Position numbers and translations under genes: made by a program. Shown here in pieces: positions 26,669 through 35,423 of a DNA stretch of 55,422 bases. The first letter of the stretch is position 1, and every line of letters starts with the position of its first letter. A model generated the notes under the pieces. The model had not been told where the DNA came from. It was given only the letters and a program-made list of their open reading frames with translations, and ran no database searches. Source of the DNA: Micromonosporaceae bacterium (lineage in GTDB: Bacteria; Actinomycetota; Actinomycetes; Mycobacteriales; Micromonosporaceae). The DNA lies in contig WHTQ01000022.1 of the NCBI GenBank assembly GCA_009377645.1, forward strand, positions 1-55,422, given 5' to 3'.

Positions 26669-27688
26669 TCACCCGGGACGGCCGGTTCCTGCGCTCGATG
26701 GTGGATCGTCGGCTCCCCCGACGTTGCGGGGATAGACCCGCGCGGCCAGAATCTGCTCCGAAATGCCCGCCTCCAGGAGCGCTTCCGCCTGCCGTCGTCG
26801 CAGCTCACGGCCGATCCGCCACTGGGCGTTCGCGCTGGTCTTGACGATCGTACGGACGACCCCACCTTCCACAGTGACCTGGTCGACCCCGAGCACCTCG
26901 GGTGGCTCGATCAGGTCACCGGCCAGGTCCGGATCATCGACGACCCGCTGTGCCCCGCGGCGGAGCGCCTCGGTCGCCTCATCCACCCCGGCGAATCCGA
27001 TCGGCATGTCGACCACCACCACCGCCGGTCCCTGGCTGCGGTTCCCCACCCGCCGGATCTCCCCATTAGGGACATACCAGTAGACACCCTGTATATCGCG
27101 CAGCGTCGTGACCCGTAGCCCGACCGTCTCCACGGTCCCGCTCGCCTCGCCGACGTCGACGATGTCGCCGATCCCGTACTGGTCCTCGAGCAGGATGAAC
27201 AGCCCGGCCAGCAGGTCCCGGACCAGGCTCTGCGCCCCGAACCCCAGCGCCACCCCGACGATCCCCGCGCCGGCCAGCAGCGGCGCCAGGTCGATGTCGA
27301 ACTCGCTGAGGACGAGCAGCCCGGCGATCGTGAAGACCAGGATGGTCACGGCGCCGCGCAGCACCGAGCCGATCGCCTCGGCCCGTTGCCGCCGGCGGGC
27401 CGGCGCACCCCGGGTGACCTCCTGCACGGTGGCGCGTACCCGCGACGGCAGCGGCCGCAGGATCGCCGGCACCTCGTCGGCGGCGGCCCGCCGCACCAGC
27501 CGGTCCACCGCCCGCCGCAGCAGCCACCGGGCGAACAGCGCCAGCCCCAGGATCAGGACCACCCGCAACGGTACGAGAGCAGCCTCGCTCACCTCGGCCA
27601 GCCCGCTGTTGCCGGTCAGCTCCCACACCCACTGGCACAGCCGCTCCGACGGCCGGCATTCGGGCTCGGCGTTCTCCTGGAGGACCAT
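26669..27688 (-). CDS. Small-conductance mechanosensitive channel (MscS family)
   Basis: 339 residues. Three membrane regions precede the MscS core: pore-lining helix LLAGAGIVGVALGFGAQSLVRDLLAG, then the beta domain FILLEDQYGIGDIVDV and WYVPNGEIRRVGNRS. It releases solutes on hypo-osmotic shock. A C-terminal alpha/beta domain is present. The start is ATG 27688. It does not overlap either neighbour; the 99-base gap to the MFS gene holds only the palindrome noted there. Confidence 0.92.
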   Translation of the reverse strand: MVLQENAEPECRPSERLCQWVWELTGNSGLAEVSEAALVPLRVVLILGLALFARWLLRRAVDRLVRRAAADEVPAILRPLPSRVRATVQEVTRGAPARRRQRAEAIGSVLRGAVTILVFTIAGLLVLSEFDIDLAPLLAGAGIVGVALGFGAQSLVRDLLAGLFILLEDQYGIGDIVDVGEASGTVETVGLRVTTLRDIQGVYWYVPNGEIRRVGNRSQGPAVVVVDMPIGFAGVDEATEALRRGAQRVVDDPDLAGDLIEPPEVLGVDQVTVEGGVVRTIVKTSANAQWRIGRELRRRQAEALLEAGISEQILAARVYPRNVGGADDPPSSAGTGRPG

Positions 27689-27813
27689 CGTGTCACCCCG
27701 CTCTCGGCCTACGGTTACCAGTTCGACAGCCTAGGGACGTGCAAAACCGCGCCGGATCGGGGATCATTGCGGTACCCGGCTCGCCGGAGCCGGAGGGAGG
27801 GGGCTGCGCCGCG

Positions 27814-28335
27814 ATGCCTGACATACGCCGCCCGGCGAGCTCGGCCGCGTTGATCCTCAACGCTACCTACGAGCCGCTGGGGGTGGTGTCGGTGCGGCGG
27901 GCCGCGATCCTGGTCCTGTCGGCCAAGGCGATCTGCCTGGCCGACGGCGACGGCATCCTGCACAGTGCCCGGCGGGCGATGCCGGTGCCGTCGGTGGTCC
28001 GGCTGACCCGGTTCGTCCGGGTGCCCTACCGGGCCAACGTCGGGCTCTCCCGGCGCGGCATCTTCGCCCGGGACGGCGGCCGGTGCGCCTACTGCCGGGC
28101 CACGGCCGAGACGATCGACCACGTTATGCCGCGCAGCCGGGGCGGCCGGCATGCCTGGGAGAACGTGGTCGCCGCGTGTGCCAGGTGCAACCACCGCAAG
28201 GGGGACCGTACGCCAGCCGAGCTCGGCTGGCGGTTGCACACCCTGCCCGGGGTGCCGCGCGGCGCGGCCTGGCGGGTGCTCGGCCACCGGGCGCCGGACC
28301 CCCGCTGGTCGGAGTTCCTGCAGCTGGCGCGGTAG
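27814..28335 (+). CDS. HNH endonuclease family protein
   Basis: 173 residues. The C-terminal half is a Cys-containing HNH site: CAYC, then the catalytic region TIDHVMPRSRGG, then CARCNHRKG. The N-terminal half (LILNATYEPLGVVSVRRAAILVL) is conserved in a widespread actinobacterial group of unknown role. Such proteins may nick DNA in repair or recombination, but this is unproven. ATG 27814 follows the purine tract GGAGGGAGGGG; a GTG at 27739 would add an unlikely N-terminus. Confidence 0.85.
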   Translation: MPDIRRPASSAALILNATYEPLGVVSVRRAAILVLSAKAICLADGDGILHSARRAMPVPSVVRLTRFVRVPYRANVGLSRRGIFARDGGRCAYCRATAETIDHVMPRSRGGRHAWENVVAACARCNHRKGDRTPAELGWRLHTLPGVPRGAAWRVLGHRAPDPRWSEFLQLAR

Positions 28336-28360
28336 CCCGAGCCCCCCGGGTGGCGGGAGA

Positions 28361-28383
28361 GCCGCCGGTCCGACCTCGGCGGC
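28361..28383. terminator. Hairpin between convergent HNH and sortase genes
   Basis: GCCGCCG (28361-28367) pairs with CGGCGGC (28377-28383) around nine bases. It lies 26 bases after the HNH stop and just before the sortase stop, so it may work for both strands. Confidence 0.45.
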
Positions 28384-28387
28384 CAGC

Positions 28388-28996
28388 TCAGTCGGAGCGG
28401 GCGGCGATCAGGGTCGCGAAGATGACCACGTTCTCCGCGTACCCCTCGGCTCCGCCCACCCACCGGCCGCCGCAGGTGATCAGCCGGAGACCGGGCCGGC
28501 TGAAGTCGCCGTACACCTCCCGCGCCGGCAGCGCCGCCTTGTCGTAGGAGCGGACGTCGGTGACCTGGAAGGTGGCCACCTGCCGGTCCCGGCGGGCGAT
28601 CTCGATCCGGGTGCCCCGATCGACGGTGGCCAGCCGGTGGAACACCGCCGGCCCGTCCCGGTCGTCGACGTGCCCCACGATCACCGCCGGGCCGAACTGC
28701 CCCGGGGACGGGCCGTCCTCGTACCACCCGGCCTCGTCCGCCCGCCGCATCGACGGCGCGGCGATCGCGCCGTCCGGGTCCAGCCCGACCGGGTGGACCC
28801 GGGCCCGCAGCCCGAGCGCCGGGATCTCGATCCGGGTCGGCCGGCTGGGTTCCAGCGCATCGCCCGGTGGCGGGTCGTCCAATCCGGACAGCCAGGCCGG
28901 CAGTCGGAACGGTCCGGTGACCTGCCCGAGCGCCAGCCCGATGCTGAACACCCCGACCAGCACCAGCCCGACTGCCAGCAGAGCCCGCCCCCGCAT
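28388..28996 (-). CDS. Class E/F-like sortase
   Basis: 202 residues. One N-terminal membrane anchor (LLAVGLVLVGVFSIGLALG) and an outward sortase domain follow. The catalytic pair is visible as His109 in VIVGHVDD and Cys175 in LITCGG; the assisting arginine could be Arg171 or Arg178, which I cannot settle. It would join a surface protein to the cell wall. AGGAGG sits four bases before ATG 28996. The gene starts eight bases after the stop of a surface protein that carries its own sorting-like tail, so enzyme and substrate form one operon. Confidence 0.85.
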   Translation of the reverse strand: MRGRALLAVGLVLVGVFSIGLALGQVTGPFRLPAWLSGLDDPPPGDALEPSRPTRIEIPALGLRARVHPVGLDPDGAIAAPSMRRADEAGWYEDGPSPGQFGPAVIVGHVDDRDGPAVFHRLATVDRGTRIEIARRDRQVATFQVTDVRSYDKAALPAREVYGDFSRPGLRLITCGGRWVGGAEGYAENVVIFATLIAARSD

Positions 28997-29004
28997 CCCA
29001 CCTC

Positions 29005-29550
29005 CTAGCCGGTGCGGCGCCGCACCCCGACCAGCAGGACGGCACCCGCCGCGAGCGCGACCGCCCCCGCCCCGGCGAGCAGGACCGGCCCGGCCGGGCC
29101 GAGACCGGCGCCGGCGGCCCCGCCACCGCCGGTCTTCGGCCCGCGGGTTGGTTGGGCCATCGCGAGCACGAACAGCTCGGCCGAGGCGGTCGCGTCGTTG
29201 GCGCAGCGTAGGTCGACCTCGTACTCACCGGCCCGGGTGGTGGACGGGACGGTGGCCTGCCCGAGCATCTGCCGGGACCCCTGCTGCGGGGTCAGCGTGA
29301 GCTCCCCGAACGCCCTCGACTCGACCGAGGCGGGGTTGAGATCCTCGCCGCAGCTGGCCCGGATGCCGACCTGGTTGCCGGCCTGGATGGTGCTCGGGTT
29401 CACCTCGACGAACACGTCGACCTGGGCGGCCGCCGCCCGGGCCGGCGGACCCGCCGGCGCCGTCCCGACCGCCAGCATCGCCGCGGCCGCCAGCGCGAGC
29501 GCGACCCGCTGGGTGGATGGCCCTCCGGTGATGCGTCGGCGCCGCGACAT
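29005..29550 (-). CDS. Cell-wall-anchored surface protein, candidate sortase substrate
   Basis: 181 residues. Signal peptide to about residue 42, then a beta-rich domain with two cysteines (Cys67 and Cys116) that could form a disulphide. The tail is typical of sorted proteins: PKTG at 138-141, a Gly-rich spacer, a hydrophobic span at 154-176 and the basic end RRRTG. PKTG is a non-canonical motif in place of LPxTG, as expected for class E/F sortases. It lacks a ribosome site but has a -10 element six bases upstream, so the message is probably leaderless. Function of the displayed domain is unknown. Confidence 0.8.
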   Translation of the reverse strand: MSRRRRITGGPSTQRVALALAAAAMLAVGTAPAGPPARAAAAQVDVFVEVNPSTIQAGNQVGIRASCGEDLNPASVESRAFGELTLTPQQGSRQMLGQATVPSTTRAGEYEVDLRCANDATASAELFVLAMAQPTRGPKTGGGGAAGAGLGPAGPVLLAGAGAVALAAGAVLLVGVRRRTG

Positions 29551-29556
29551 AGGAGG

Positions 29557-29564
29557 ATTATCTA
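29557..29564 (-). promoter_or_regulatory. -10 element of the sortase operon
   Basis: On the minus strand TAGATAAT ends six bases before ATG 29550. The bases between are CCTCCT, the complement of a ribosome site, so ribosome binding must be leaderless or from further upstream. Confidence 0.55.
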
Positions 29565-29702
29565 ATCACAAACCAGCTGATAACCCGCAAATCGTGAATC
29601 CGGGCCGCCCACCCGGCCGCCGGCGATCGTATGGCGTGCGTGAACGAAGGTGAACGCTGCAGCGCCGCTACCGCGCCGACAGGGGCGGCTGGCGGGAAAC
29701 GA

Positions 29703-29736
29703 TTGTTCATACTGCTGAACTGTGATAGAACAACGG
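29703..29736 (+). promoter_or_regulatory. Candidate operator upstream of the oligopeptide importer operon
   Basis: TTGTTC (29703-29708) and GAACAA (29728-29733) form an inverted repeat around GTTCA..TGAAC. The element GTGATAGAACAACGG (29722-29736) matches 13 of 15 bases of GTGATCGAACAATGG at 8694-8708. Confidence 0.4.
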
Positions 29737-29788
29737 GAGGTGGGGCGGCTCGGTACCGTCGTTCCGCGGCACGGAGGGACGAACGCTC

Positions 29789-31429
29789 ATGGCTCGCGCA
29801 ACCAGACCTGAACCGCCCGAGCTGTCCCGCCGGTCCGTGCTGCAGCTCGGCGGTGGGATGGCCCTGCTGGTCGCCACCGGGGGCTGTGCCGCCGGGGGCT
29901 CGGACGATGACGGGCCGGACGACCCGGCCGCCGCCACGCTGCGGATCGCGGTGCCGAGCTATCCCAGCAGCTGGGACCAGGACTTCGTCGGGTTCGACCT
30001 GACCGCGCTGATGCTCTACAAGAACGTCTTCCCTTACATGATCGACTACGGGGTGACCACGGTCGACGGAGCGGAGGTGCTGGACACCGGGACCGTCGTG
30101 CCGACCTTCGCCGAGTCCTTCGAACCGGACGCCGAGCAGCGGGTGTGGACGCTGCGGCTGCGGCGCGGCGTGACGTTCGCCAGCGGCAACGAGCTGACTG
30201 CCGCGGACGTGAAGTGGTCGAAGGACCGGGCGTTCGCCGCGCAGTCCAACGTGGCCGGTATCTACCGCACGATCGGGCTTACCGAGGCCGACCAGGTGCG
30301 GGTGGTCGACGACTACACCGTGGAGTTCCACCAGGAGTTCCCGAGCGCGCTTACCCGGCAGATCCAGGCGATCTCGCTGTACGTCTTCGACTCGCAGGAG
30401 GCGCAGGCGCACGCCACAGAGGACGATCCGTGGGCCACCGAATGGTTCACCAACAACCCGCCCACCGGTGGCTACTTCAACGTCGCGGACGCGGTCCAGG
30501 GCCAGCAGGTCGAGCTCACCGCCAACTCCGGCTACTCGGGACCGGAGCCGGCGCAGATCGGGACGATCCGGCTGACCGTCGTGCCCGCGGCGGCCAACCA
30601 GCGGCTGCAGCTGCAGAACGGCGATGTCGACATCGCACTGGGTCTGAGCCGGCGGGACGCCCAGGACCTGCGCGAGGCCGAGGGAATCCAGGTCATCTCG
30701 GCGGCCAGCAACGAGCAGGTCGCGATCCAGATGTCGGTGACCACCGCTCCGTTCGACAACGTCGAGGTGCGCAGGGCGCTGGCGTACGCGGTGCCGTACG
30801 AGCAGATCATCGCCAACGTGTACGGCGGGGATGCCCGGCCCACCCAGAGCCTGGTGCCGCTGGACATGCCCGGCTACGACCCGCGCGGCTACCCGTACAC
30901 CCACAACCCGGAGCTGGCCCGGCAGGCGCTGGACGCGGCCGGGGTGGGCCCGGTCCGCGCGGAGCTGGTGTTCGAGACCGACAACGAGGTGCAGCAGCAG
31001 ATCGCGGTGCTGGTGCAGAGCGAGGCGGCGAAGGTCGGGATCGAGCTGGAGCTGACCCCGCTCGACCCGGCCACCCTGGGCGAGCGGCGGGGGCAGCGGA
31101 GCATCGCGCTGCAGATCACCACCGGTCAGCTGTGGGTCAACGATGTCGAGTACATGCTCGCCACCAGTTTCGTCGAAGGGGCGGCGCTGAACTACTCGAA
31201 CTACACCAACTCGGAGGTGGAGCAGACCTACGAGGACTCGCACACCATCGTGGACGAAGCCGAGCGGAACCAGCTCTGGCTGCGGGTGCAGGAGATCCTC
31301 GCCGAGGACGTACCGTGGGCGATCATCTGCCAGCCGAACTTCAACCTGCCGGTGCGCGAGCACGTCGCCGGCTGGGTGCAGCCGATGGACGGGCTGGCCC
31401 GGCTGCGCTACCTGCGCACGTCGGCGTGA
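29789..31429 (+). CDS. ABC transporter substrate-binding lipoprotein, family 5 (peptide/nickel type)
   Basis: 546 residues. Twin arginines in LSRRSVLQLG and the lipobox ATGGC (Cys33) suggest Tat export and lipid anchoring. The family-5 fold is shown by RVWTLRLRRGVTFASGNELTAADVKWS, and the later domain ends near LPVREHVAGWV. Family-5 proteins bind oligopeptides, nickel or related compounds. This one starts an unbroken operon with two permeases, an ATPase and hydantoinase-type enzymes, so the ligand is more likely an amide or cyclic peptide-like nutrient. GGAGGG lies 10 bases before ATG 29789. Confidence 0.9.
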   Translation: MARATRPEPPELSRRSVLQLGGGMALLVATGGCAAGGSDDDGPDDPAAATLRIAVPSYPSSWDQDFVGFDLTALMLYKNVFPYMIDYGVTTVDGAEVLDTGTVVPTFAESFEPDAEQRVWTLRLRRGVTFASGNELTAADVKWSKDRAFAAQSNVAGIYRTIGLTEADQVRVVDDYTVEFHQEFPSALTRQIQAISLYVFDSQEAQAHATEDDPWATEWFTNNPPTGGYFNVADAVQGQQVELTANSGYSGPEPAQIGTIRLTVVPAAANQRLQLQNGDVDIALGLSRRDAQDLREAEGIQVISAASNEQVAIQMSVTTAPFDNVEVRRALAYAVPYEQIIANVYGGDARPTQSLVPLDMPGYDPRGYPYTHNPELARQALDAAGVGPVRAELVFETDNEVQQQIAVLVQSEAAKVGIELELTPLDPATLGERRGQRSIALQITTGQLWVNDVEYMLATSFVEGAALNYSNYTNSEVEQTYEDSHTIVDEAERNQLWLRVQEILAEDVPWAIICQPNFNLPVREHVAGWVQPMDGLARLRYLRTSA

Positions 31430-31450
31430 CCGGGACGCTGGCGAACCCCG

Positions 31451-32461
31451 ATGCGGCTGCTCCGGTTCGTCGCGCGGCGGCTGCTTCTGCTGGTGCCGGT
31501 GCTGCTCGGGGTGGTGGTCGTGACCTTCCTGCTGGTGCGGGTGCTGCCCGGCGACCCGATCCGGACCATCCTGGGTCCGAACGCGACCGAGGCGGACGCC
31601 GCCGCCGCCCGCGCCCGGTACGGCCTGGATCAGCCACTGTGGCGGCAGTTCGTGGACTACCTGCGGGGGCTGGGAACCGGCGACCTCGGCAGGTCGATCC
31701 AGAGTGGCGGGTCGGTAACCTCGGAGCTGGCACTGCGGGTCGGCCCGACCCTGGAGCTGGTGGTGCTGGCGCTGGCGGTGGCGCTGGTGGTGGCGACGGT
31801 GCTCGGGATCTGGTCGGCCCGCCGGGCGCACCGGATCGGCGACCACAGCATCCGGGTGCTGGCGCTGGCCGGGAACTCACTGCCGGACTTCTGGCTGGGG
31901 CTGGTGCTGATCCTGGTCGGTTACAGCGTGCTGGGCTGGTTTCCGGCGCCCAGCGGACGGGTCGACCCGGACACCCACCTCACGCCGGTCACCGGAGCGG
32001 ACCTGCTCGACGCGGTGCTGACCGGCAACGGCCCGGCGTTCGGCTCGGCGCTGGGCTACCTGGCGCTGCCGGTGGCGACCTTGTCGATCGTGATCGTGGC
32101 CCCGCTGCTGCGCAGCGTCCGGGCCTCGGCCCTGGAGGTGCTGCGCTCCGAGGCGTACACCGCGGCCGCCGCGCATGGGCTGCCGGACCGGCTGCTGCGG
32201 CGCGGTTACCTGGTCCGGGCCGCGCTGTCCCGGTTACCCGCCCTGGCGGCGCTGGTGTTCGGGTTCGGGATCGGCTCCACTGTGCTGGTCGAGTATGTGT
32301 TCTCCTGGCAGGGATTCGGCCAGTGGGCGTTGCGGGGCCTGCTGTTCCGGGACTACCCGGTGGTGCAGGCGTCGGTGCTGGTGATCGCGGCCGGCTACGT
32401 GCTGGTGTTCCTGGTCGCGGACGTGGTGCACGCGATGCTCGACCCGCGGGTGAGGATCTGA
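31451..32461 (+). CDS. ABC transporter permease (DppB/OppB type)
   Basis: 336 residues, usual length. An N-terminal span (LLLLVPVLLGVVVVTFLLV) is followed by the conserved segment RVLPGDPIRTILG; five more spans and the EAA-type loop YTAAAAHGLPDRLLRRGYLVR follow. It pairs with the DppC-type permease. Its stop overlaps the next ATG (TGATG-like arrangement), so translation is coupled. Confidence 0.92.
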   Translation: MRLLRFVARRLLLLVPVLLGVVVVTFLLVRVLPGDPIRTILGPNATEADAAAARARYGLDQPLWRQFVDYLRGLGTGDLGRSIQSGGSVTSELALRVGPTLELVVLALAVALVVATVLGIWSARRAHRIGDHSIRVLALAGNSLPDFWLGLVLILVGYSVLGWFPAPSGRVDPDTHLTPVTGADLLDAVLTGNGPAFGSALGYLALPVATLSIVIVAPLLRSVRASALEVLRSEAYTAAAAHGLPDRLLRRGYLVRAALSRLPALAALVFGFGIGSTVLVEYVFSWQGFGQWALRGLLFRDYPVVQASVLVIAAGYVLVFLVADVVHAMLDPRVRI

Positions 32462-33327
32462 TGGCCGCGCCCGGGCCCGGCGCCGGCGGGGGGCGGCGGT
32501 TCGCGACCGGCCTGATCGTGAGCGGGTCGGTGGTCCTGGCGCTGGCGGTGCTGGCCGCCGCGCTGGCACCGCTGCTCAGCCAGTGGGGACCGACCGAGAT
32601 CGACCCGGCCGGGACGCTCGCACCGCCCGGCGGCGACCACCTGCTGGGCACCGACGTGAACGGCATGGACGTGTGGAGCCGGGTGCTGCACGCGGCCAGA
32701 GTGGACCTGGGGATCGTGGTCGCGGCGGTGGCGCTGGCCGTGCTGTTCGGCAGCGCGCTCGGGCTGGTGGCCGGCTACCTGGGCGGCTGGCTGGACGACC
32801 TGCTGATGCGGCTGCTGGACATCTTCCAGGCCTTCCCGATGTTCATCATGGCGCTGGTGGTGGCGGCGCTGCTCGGCGGCGGGACGATAAACCTGGTGAT
32901 CGTGATCGCCCTGGTCAACGCACCGGCGTACGCCCGGCTGGTGCGGGCCGAGGCACGCTCGGTCCGGGAGCTGCCGTTCGTGGAAGCCTCGGTCACCTCC
33001 GGGTCGGGGACGCTCGCGGTGCTGTGGCGGCACGTACTTCCGAACAGCCTCACCCCGGTCCGGGTGATCGCGCCGCTGAACTGCGGCTGGGCCATGCTCA
33101 CCCTGGCTGGCCTGTCGTTCCTCGGACTCGGGGTGCCGGTCCCGACCGCCGAGTGGGGGGCCATGATCAGCCTCGGCGCCAGCGACGTGGTGGCCGGCCG
33201 CTGGTGGACCTCGGTGCCGCCCGGGCTGTTCCTGCTCGCGTCGGTGCTGGGGTTCAGCCTGCTCGGCGAGGGTTTGCAGGAGCGAGCCGCCACCGGTGGC
33301 CCGGCCAGCAGTGGGGTGGGCCGATGA
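32461..33327 (+). CDS. ABC transporter permease (DppC/OppC type)
   Basis: 288 residues. The family signature LLGTDVNGMDVWSRVLHAARVDL is present, with six spans and the EAA loop VEASVTSGSGTLAVLWRHVLPNS. It forms the membrane channel with the DppB-type protein. The start ATG 32461 shares its first base with the previous stop. It overlaps the ATPase start by four bases (ATGA). Confidence 0.92.
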   Translation: MAAPGPGAGGGRRFATGLIVSGSVVLALAVLAAALAPLLSQWGPTEIDPAGTLAPPGGDHLLGTDVNGMDVWSRVLHAARVDLGIVVAAVALAVLFGSALGLVAGYLGGWLDDLLMRLLDIFQAFPMFIMALVVAALLGGGTINLVIVIALVNAPAYARLVRAEARSVRELPFVEASVTSGSGTLAVLWRHVLPNSLTPVRVIAPLNCGWAMLTLAGLSFLGLGVPVPTAEWGAMISLGASDVVAGRWWTSVPPGLFLLASVLGFSLLGEGLQERAATGGPASSGVGR

Positions 33328-35423
33328 CCCCACTGCTCTCGATCGAGAACCTGTCGGTGGTGATCCATCGCTCTGATCCTGGTGACTCGGGCCGGCAGAT
33401 CGCCGCGCTCAGCAACGTCTCGCTGGACGTCAACGCCGGCGAGGTGGTCGGGCTGGTCGGGGAGAGCGGCGGCGGCAAGAGCATGGTGGCCCGGTCCATC
33501 GTCGGCCTGTTGCCACCCGGCTCCCGCGCCACCGGCCGGGTGCTGTTCGCTGCCCGCCCCGGTGCTGGTGAGCAGGTGGACGTGCTGACCATGGACCGGG
33601 CCGCCCTGGCCGGGCACCGGGGCCGGGGGGCCGCGCTGTGCTTCCAGAACCCGCGCGGGGCGCTGAGCCCCACCCGGACCGCCGGGCGGCAGCTCACCGA
33701 CCGGCTCACCACCCACCAGGGGATGGCCCTGGGTCGGGCCCGCGAGGCTGCCCGGGAGCTGTTCGAGCAGGTCGGCATCCGGGACCCGGGCCGCCGGCTG
33801 GACGCGTACCCGCACGAGCTGTCCGGCGGGATGGCGCAACGGGTGATGATCTCGCTGGCCACCGGCTGCGCGCCCGGCCTACTGATCGCCGACGAGCCGA
33901 CCACCGGCCTGGATGTGACGCTGGCCCGGGAGATCCTGCGGCAGCTGCGGCACGCCGCGGACACCGACCGGCGCGGGGTGCTGCTGATCTCCCATGACCT
34001 GGCGTCGGTCGCCGAGGTGTGCGACCGGGTGGTCGTGCTCTACGCCGGCGCGGTGGTCGAGACCGGGCCGGCCGGGCGGGTGCTGCGGACCCCGGCTCAC
34101 CCGTACACCCGGACGCTGGTCGCCTCGGTGCCGCAGGTGGACGGCCACCCGGTGGTCGCCACCCCGGGCGGGATGCCACTGCTGGCGCGGGCCCCGACCG
34201 CCTGCCCGTTCGCCCCCCGGTGCGGGCACGCCGACGACACGTGCCGCACCCAGCACCCGGCCACCACCGAGTGGGGGGCCGGATGGCAGGTCGCCTGCTA
34301 CCACCCGCAGGCGGAGAACCTGGCGGGGAACCTGGCCGGGAGCCCGGCCACGCAAGCGGGTGGCGCGAGAACCGCCACCCAGGCCGGGCCGGCCGGACCA
34401 CGTCCCCCGGCCGGCCCGGCCGCCCCCGTACCCGCCGCGGTCCCCCGGACCGTGCTCTCGGTCGAGGACGCGCATGTGGTCTACCGGAGCCGGTTCGGCG
34501 GCGGCGGGCACCATGCGCTGCGCGGCGTCAGCCTGCAGGTGGCGGCCGGCGAGACGGTGGGCGTGGTGGGGGAGAGCGGCTGCGGCAAGAGCACCCTGGC
34601 CCGGCTGGTGCTCGGCCTGGTCCGGCCGGCCGCCGGCCGGGTCACGCTGGCCGGCCACGACCTGTCCCGGATCCGCGGCCGGCGGCTGCGGAGGCTGCGG
34701 ATCCGGGCGCAGCTGGTGTTCCAGGACCCGATCGGGTCGCTCAGCCCGCGCCGGACCGCCGCCGACGCGATCGCCGAGCCGCTGCGGGCGCAGGGCGTGC
34801 CGGCCGCCGAGCGGGCCGGCCGGGTAGCCGCGGCGCTGGCCCGGATGGGGCTGGACGAGTCGATCCTGCCGCGCCGGCCGCACGAGCTCTCCGGCGGGCA
34901 GGCGCAGCGGGTCGGGATCGCCCGGGCGCTGGTCGGCGGGCCGGATCTGGTGGTCTTCGACGAGCCGACGTCCGCGCTCGACGTCACGGTGCAGGCGCAG
35001 ATCCTGCAGGTGGTCGCCGAGCTGACCGGCGACGAGTCCCGCGGCCGGGTGTTCATCTCCCACGACCTGGCCACCGTCCGCGGGTTCTGCGACCGGGTGG
35101 TGGTGCTCTATCTCGGCCGGGTGGTGGAGGAGGGGCCGGTGGCCGAGGTGTTCAGCAACCCCCGGCATCCCTACACCCGGGCACTGCTGTCCAGTGTGCC
35201 CAGTCTCGGTGCCGGGTTCGCCGGTCCGCGGCTGGAGCTGGTCAGGGATCTGGAGGAGGCCGACGCGGCCACCGGCTGCCCGCTGGCCGCCCGTTGTCCA
35301 CTGGTGACCGACCGGTGCCGGGCCGAGCCGCAGGAGCTGGTCGGCTACGGGGCGAGCCGGGCAGCGTGCTGGCGGGTACCGGAGATGCCGGAGCTGTTGA
35401 GGGGTGGTGGAGCAGGTGCCTGA
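33324..35423 (+). CDS. ABC transporter ATP-binding protein, DppD-DppF fused
   Basis: 699 residues carrying two complete ATPase domains. The first has GESGGGKS, ELSGGMAQR and LIADEPTTGLD, and the second GESGCGKS, ELSGGQAQR and VFDEPTSALD. Each is followed by the oligopeptide-transporter C-terminal Cys motif (CPFAPRC, CPLAARC). An Ala/Pro linker of about 60 residues joins them. Fusion means the ATPase pair is produced in equal amounts. It energises import by the two permeases upstream. Confidence 0.93.
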   Translation: MTPLLSIENLSVVIHRSDPGDSGRQIAALSNVSLDVNAGEVVGLVGESGGGKSMVARSIVGLLPPGSRATGRVLFAARPGAGEQVDVLTMDRAALAGHRGRGAALCFQNPRGALSPTRTAGRQLTDRLTTHQGMALGRAREAARELFEQVGIRDPGRRLDAYPHELSGGMAQRVMISLATGCAPGLLIADEPTTGLDVTLAREILRQLRHAADTDRRGVLLISHDLASVAEVCDRVVVLYAGAVVETGPAGRVLRTPAHPYTRTLVASVPQVDGHPVVATPGGMPLLARAPTACPFAPRCGHADDTCRTQHPATTEWGAGWQVACYHPQAENLAGNLAGSPATQAGGARTATQAGPAGPRPPAGPAAPVPAAVPRTVLSVEDAHVVYRSRFGGGGHHALRGVSLQVAAGETVGVVGESGCGKSTLARLVLGLVRPAAGRVTLAGHDLSRIRGRRLRRLRIRAQLVFQDPIGSLSPRRTAADAIAEPLRAQGVPAAERAGRVAAALARMGLDESILPRRPHELSGGQAQRVGIARALVGGPDLVVFDEPTSALDVTVQAQILQVVAELTGDESRGRVFISHDLATVRGFCDRVVVLYLGRVVEEGPVAEVFSNPRHPYTRALLSSVPSLGAGFAGPRLELVRDLEEADAATGCPLAARCPLVTDRCRAEPQELVGYGASRAACWRVPEMPELLRGGGAGA

